A stretch of 64,000 nt of DNA from Pelagimonas sp. (GTDB taxonomy: Bacteria > Pseudomonadota > Alphaproteobacteria > Rhodobacterales > Rhodobacteraceae). Of this stretch, positions 60,916 to 64,000 are shown in pieces. A model generated the notes under the pieces. The model was not told where the DNA came from. It saw nothing but the letters and a program-made list of their open reading frames with translations, and searched no databases. How positions within the stretch are numbered: position 1 is the stretch's first letter; each line of letters opens with the position of its first letter. The stretch lies in NCBI GenBank assembly GCA_025210265.1, contig JAOASD010000017.1, positions 46,843 through 110,842 on the forward strand. Direction: 5' to 3'. Both the position numbers and the translations under genes were made by a program.

Positions 60916-61545
60916 TCAGCTGTCAGAGGCCTCGTCTTCATCCAGACCGTAGGTCTTGAACAGCCCACCCTGAAACATGAAGAACAGGAAAATCGCCGCC
61001 GTCAGACCAAAGGTTTTAAAATAAACCCAGGTCTCGGTGTCGAAAAACCGCCAGACGATTTCGTTCAGCACCGCCAGCCCAAAGAACAACCCCATCACGC
61101 GGCGTGTCAGGATCATCCAGCCCTCATCCTTCAAGGGCATCAGACCTTCCATCACCGCCTGCAACCAGCTTTGTCCGCGCAACAGGCCAATCCCCAGCGC
61201 ACCGCCGAACAGCAGGTAGATCAGGGTTGGCTTGATTTTGAAGAACCGTTCGTCATTCAGCCAGACTGACAGGCCGCCAAACACCACGATCAACACCGCC
61301 GTCACCGCCTGCATCCGCGACAGATGGCCGGTCAACTTCCACAAGATGCCCGTGGACAGCAGAAACACCGGTATGAACCCCGCTGTCACCACGATGAACC
61401 CCTGATATTCCGTGCCGCCCAGCACAAACACCTGATCCTTCAGCCACAGATAGGCGGCGAAAAACGCCAGAATCGGGCCAAATTCGAGGGCGGTTTTCAG
61501 CATCGGGTTGATCTTGGCCGGGCTGTCTTGGGTGTCGGGCTGCAT
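60916..61545 (-). CDS. yciB: inner membrane septation protein A (YciB/IspZ)
   Basis: The 209-residue protein has five or six membrane helices and the family hallmark KTALEFGPILAFFAAYLW near the N-terminus and GWMILTRRVMGLFFGLAVLN. It is linked to cell septation and envelope integrity. GGAG eight bases before the ATG at 61545 sets the start. Confidence 0.92.
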   Translation of the reverse strand: MQPDTQDSPAKINPMLKTALEFGPILAFFAAYLWLKDQVFVLGGTEYQGFIVVTAGFIPVFLLSTGILWKLTGHLSRMQAVTAVLIVVFGGLSVWLNDERFFKIKPTLIYLLFGGALGIGLLRGQSWLQAVMEGLMPLKDEGWMILTRRVMGLFFGLAVLNEIVWRFFDTETWVYFKTFGLTAAIFLFFMFQGGLFKTYGLDEDEASDS

Positions 61546-61623
61546 GTATGTCTCCAAAGCGGGTCATTCGCAGATAGGCGCTTTGACCTCTCAGCGCAAT
61601 CAAGCGCGCTCACATAGAGGCGA

Positions 61624-62526
61624 TCAGCCCCCCATTTCCACGATCACCGCCCCCAGCGCGATCAGCGCCATCAGGGCGATGCGGCGCGGCCCCACGGTTT
61701 CTTTCAGCACCAGCCAACCGATCAGCGCAGCAAAGACGGTTGAGGTCTCGCGCAGCACCGCGGCCTCGCCAACCTTGTCCAGCCGCGTCGCCAGCATGAC
61801 CGAGCCAAAGCTGAAAAACGCCACCAGCCCGCCAATCACGCCGCGTACCATCAAAGGCACCACAGCCGGGCGGGCCGTCATGTTGCGCCAACGCAGAAAC
61901 GCAAGGATCGGAAAGGTCACGCCATCGACCAGAAAAAACCAGGCGAGAAAGGTGAACGGATCCGCCGTGGCGCGGATGCCATAGGCGTCATAGGTCGTGT
62001 AAAGCGCCACAAACAGCCCGGTCAGCAGCGCCAGCCCCAGAGCCACAGGCAGGGTGTCCCGCGCGGTCTGCAGAAAAATCAGGTTGTACACCGCCAGCCC
62101 GAATATCCCGCTGAGCAGCACCCCAACGCCCAGCCACTGGATCAGGGTAAAGGTCTCGCCAAACAGAAGATAGGCCCCGATCACCGCAAAAAGCGGCCCT
62201 GTGCCGCGCACGACCGGGTAAACCACAGTGTAAGCGCCCTTGGTATAGGCCTGCGCTTGCAGGGTTTTGTAGATGATATGGATCAGCCAGACCCCGGCAA
62301 AGATCGGCCACATATGCGGTTCGGGCCAGGGCACGACAAACAGCGCAAAGGGCGCGGCCATGGCGGCGTATGAAAAATCAATCGCGCCGCGCGACAGGTA
62401 GGGATCATGCCGCCCCTTTTGCAGCGCACCAAACACCGCGTGTAGAAAGGCCGCCAGCAAAGCCAGAGCAAGGGCCAGCCTGTGCCCGGCCTCGGTGCCT
62501 TCTATGGAAATCAGCCACTCTGTCAT
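61624..62526 (-). CDS. EamA-type drug/metabolite transporter
   Basis: The 300-residue protein has about ten membrane helices in two EamA repeats (LALALALLAAFLHAVFGALQ, then AVLRETSTVFAALIGWLVLK). It is an inner-membrane exporter or importer of unknown substrate. Confidence 0.88.
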   Translation of the reverse strand: MTEWLISIEGTEAGHRLALALALLAAFLHAVFGALQKGRHDPYLSRGAIDFSYAAMAAPFALFVVPWPEPHMWPIFAGVWLIHIIYKTLQAQAYTKGAYTVVYPVVRGTGPLFAVIGAYLLFGETFTLIQWLGVGVLLSGIFGLAVYNLIFLQTARDTLPVALGLALLTGLFVALYTTYDAYGIRATADPFTFLAWFFLVDGVTFPILAFLRWRNMTARPAVVPLMVRGVIGGLVAFFSFGSVMLATRLDKVGEAAVLRETSTVFAALIGWLVLKETVGPRRIALMALIALGAVIVEMGG

Positions 62527-62536
62527 CGGTCACTCA

Positions 62537-62602
62537 AGGGGGCGCTGCCCCCGTCGTGCAAGCACGACTCCCCCGGAGGTATTTTTACCAAGAAGAAGCC
62601 CG
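62537..62602. repeat. intergenic REP-like element
   Basis: GGGGGC-GCT-GCCCCC, then TCGTGCAAGCACGA, then CCCCCGGAGGTATTTTTACC and AAGAAGAAG. It is the same element class as at 50492 and 60829, between the EamA and ftsY genes. Confidence 0.6.
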
Positions 62603-62604
62603 GA

Positions 62605-63735
62605 TCAGTCCTGTGACAGACCGGTCAGGGCGGCGGCGAACTCTTCGGGGTCAAAGGGTTGCAGATCGTCGATCTGTTCGCCCACCCCGATGGCGTGGAT
62701 CGGCAGGCCAAACCGGTCGGCCAGCGCGACCAGCACGCCGCCGCGCGCTGTGCCGTCCAGCTTGGTCATCACCAGCCCCGACACGTCCGAGATCTTGCGG
62801 AAAATCTCGACCTGGCTCAGCGCGTTCTGCCCGGTGGTTGCGTCCAGCACCAGCAGAGTGTTGTGCGGCGCGTCCGGGTCTTTTTTACGGATCACGCGGA
62901 CGATCTTGGCCAGCTCTTCCATCAGATCCTGACGGTTTTGCAGGCGCCCGGCCGTGTCGATCATCAACAGATCTGCGCCGTCGGCTTCGGCCCGTGTCAT
63001 AGCGTCAAAGGCAAGGCTAGCGGGGTCGGATCCTTCGGGTGCGGTCAGGACCGGCACGCCAGCGCGGTCGCCCCAGACCTGCAGCTGTTCGACAGCGGCG
63101 GCGCGGAATGTATCGCCCGCTGCGATCACCACCTTTTTGCCCGCCTCCTGGAACTGGCTGGCCAGTTTGCCGATGGTCGTGGTCTTGCCCGCGCCATTCA
63201 CGCCGACCACCAGCACAACCTGCGGCTTGCTGGGATAGAGCGGCAGCGGGCGCGCGACAGGGTCCATGATCCGGGCGATTTCGCTGGCGAGGAGCTGTTT
63301 GATTTCTTCAGTCGAGAGGCGCTTGCCCATGCGGCCCTCGGCGATATTGGCGGTCACGCGCAGGGCGGTTTCGACGCCCATATCAGAGGCGATCAGCAGT
63401 TCCTCAAGGCTTTCGAGCATATCGTCATCCAGCACGCGGCGGGTGACGGGGCCTGTGGGGTTGCGTCCCAGCAAGCGTCCCAGCACGCCAGCCTGTGCCG
63501 GTGCGGGGTCCGGGCTGTCTGTGATGACAAGGCTGGTGGTTTCGGGCGCGTCTTTCGCAGGATCCGAGGTTTCGGGCTGATGCTCTGCGATCTCGGGCTC
63601 TGGCGTTGGCAGTGCCTCCGGCGCGTCCAGCTCTGGCTCGACACTCCCGCCCTCTTCGATGATGGCATCCAGCCCCTCGTCCAGTTTGGAGGAGGATTTG
63701 AACAGGCGGTTCTTTAATTTGCCGAAAAAGGACAT
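62605..63735 (-). CDS. ftsY: signal recognition particle receptor FtsY
   Basis: The 376-residue protein has an acidic N-terminal A domain (residues 20-80), then NG GTPase domain with G1 [15 protein letters not shown] (about 178-191), [12 protein letters not shown] and [10 protein letters not shown]. It docks SRP-ribosome complexes at the inner membrane. The ATG at 63735 ([12 protein letters not shown]) is preferred over an upstream one because it matches FtsY starts. Confidence 0.96.
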   Translation of the reverse strand: MSFFGKLKNRLFKSSSKLDEGLDAIIEEGGSVEPELDAPEALPTPEPEIAEHQPETSDPAKDAPETTSLVITDSPDPAPAQAGVLGRLLGRNPTGPVTRRVLDDDMLESLEELLIASDMGVETALRVTANIAEGRMGKRLSTEEIKQLLASEIARIMDPVARPLPLYPSKPQVVLVVGVNGAGKTTTIGKLASQFQEAGKKVVIAAGDTFRAAAVEQLQVWGDRAGVPVLTAPEGSDPASLAFDAMTRAEADGADLLMIDTAGRLQNRQDLMEELAKIVRVIRKKDPDAPHNTLLVLDATTGQNALSQVEIFRKISDVSGLVMTKLDGTARGGVLVALADRFGLPIHAIGVGEQIDDLQPFDPEEFAAALTGLSQD

Positions 63736-63753
63736 GGGCAGCGGCCTTCGCAT

Positions 63754-63849
63754 TATGGGTTACCCCCACCTAATACGCGGGGCACCATATGAAAAGTCCG
63801 GGATACGCCGCGCCCCGGTCGGGACGCGGCAATTTTGTCACCGGAGAAG
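63754..63849. other. intergenic region with hairpin upstream of ftsY
   Basis: A hairpin GCCGCG-CCCCGGTCGGGA-CGCGGC (63809-63832) lies between the formate dehydrogenase gene and ftsY. A second imperfect stem (63841-63866) overlaps the stop. These may terminate the upstream transcript. Confidence 0.4.
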
Positions 63850-64000
63850 TTAGCTGACTTCCTCCGGGAAGTGTTTGATGACGAGTTTGATAGGGTTTGG
63901 GGCGGCTTGTCCGAGGCCGCAGATGCTGGCGTCGACCATGGCGGTGCCCAGCTGGGTCAGCAGGTCGGTGTCCCAGCGATCCTGCTGCATCAGCTTGACC
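63850..64000 (-). CDS. fdsB: C-terminus of formate dehydrogenase beta subunit (FdsB-like), truncated by window
   Basis: The last 50 codons read VKLMQQDRWDTDLLTQLGTA, MVDASICGLGQAAPNPIKL, ending FPEEVS. This matches the C-terminal helical iron-sulfur region of FdsB/NuoF-type flavoproteins, closer to FdsB (SICGLGQAAPNP) than to NuoF (TICALGDAAAWP). It would be part of an NAD-dependent formate dehydrogenase. The 5' part is outside. Confidence 0.7.
   Translation of the reverse strand, partial: VKLMQQDRWDTDLLTQLGTAMVDASICGLGQAAPNPIKLVIKHFPEEVS

Noticed and set aside
1..64000. CRISPR array or restriction/anti-phage defence island
   Set aside because: No regularly spaced repeats of the right length and no recognisable defence gene cluster were seen.

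Overview
The window looks like chromosomal DNA of an alphaproteobacterium of the Rhodobacteraceae, most likely the Roseobacter group. This is an inference from high G+C, a monofunctional hisB next to an inositol-monophosphatase-type hisN, a Hint-domain secreted protein, an RTX protein and a group IV ornithine decarboxylase. It has two parts: a Mu-like prophage running off the left edge (about 1-35 kb) and host chromosome (about 37-64 kb), joined by a scarred boundary.

Prophage (1 to about 35 kb). Almost all genes are on the minus strand, so phage order reads right to left. A divergent control region with a perfect 16-bp inverted repeat (33081-33121) separates the XRE repressor (plus strand) from the early operon. 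The early operon runs Ner-like regulator, small genes, Bro-N protein, ParB-like protein, MuA-type DDE transposase, MuB-type ATPase, regulators, Gam, GemA and a Mor/C-type activator. The late genes follow: GH108 endolysin, holin, gp25/gp26/gp27-like genes, terminase, an SGNH esterase, portal, MuF-like protein with a C-terminal HExxH domain, gpG, protease with internal scaffold start, cement protein and major head protein. The tail module is lambda-type: DUF1320, terminator, tube, chaperones joined by a -1 frameshift signal, tape measure, DUF1833, NlpC/P60 and a TipJ/J-like protein cut by the window start. The phage thus combines Mu-like replication and head with a siphovirus tail. Its other end lies outside the window.

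Boundary (about 34.2-37.0 kb). This holds nested inverted repeats, a tandem 22-bp repeat that may be transposase-binding sites at the phage end, three small genes, and a 660-bp mosaic. The mosaic carries collinear near-copies of parts of this phage's portal, gp27-region and parB genes, apparently the wreck of a second related prophage.

Host part (37-64 kb). In order: UvrD-type helicase, FMN alpha-hydroxy-acid dehydrogenase, pyruvate carboxylase with an upstream TTTGCA/TGCAAA palindrome, LuxR-type regulator, RTX protein, two identical tRNA-Gly(GCC) genes, a zinc-ribbon membrane protein, and a histidine cluster (hisN, hisB, hisH, hisA, hisF, hisE) interrupted by a reversed DUF2147 gene and a Hint-domain gene. 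Then come a CoA-binding protein, a DUF2235 hydrolase overlapping a CoxL-like molybdenum hydroxylase, ornithine decarboxylase divergent from an Lrp regulator, YciB, an EamA transporter, FtsY and the 3' end of a formate dehydrogenase beta-subunit gene.
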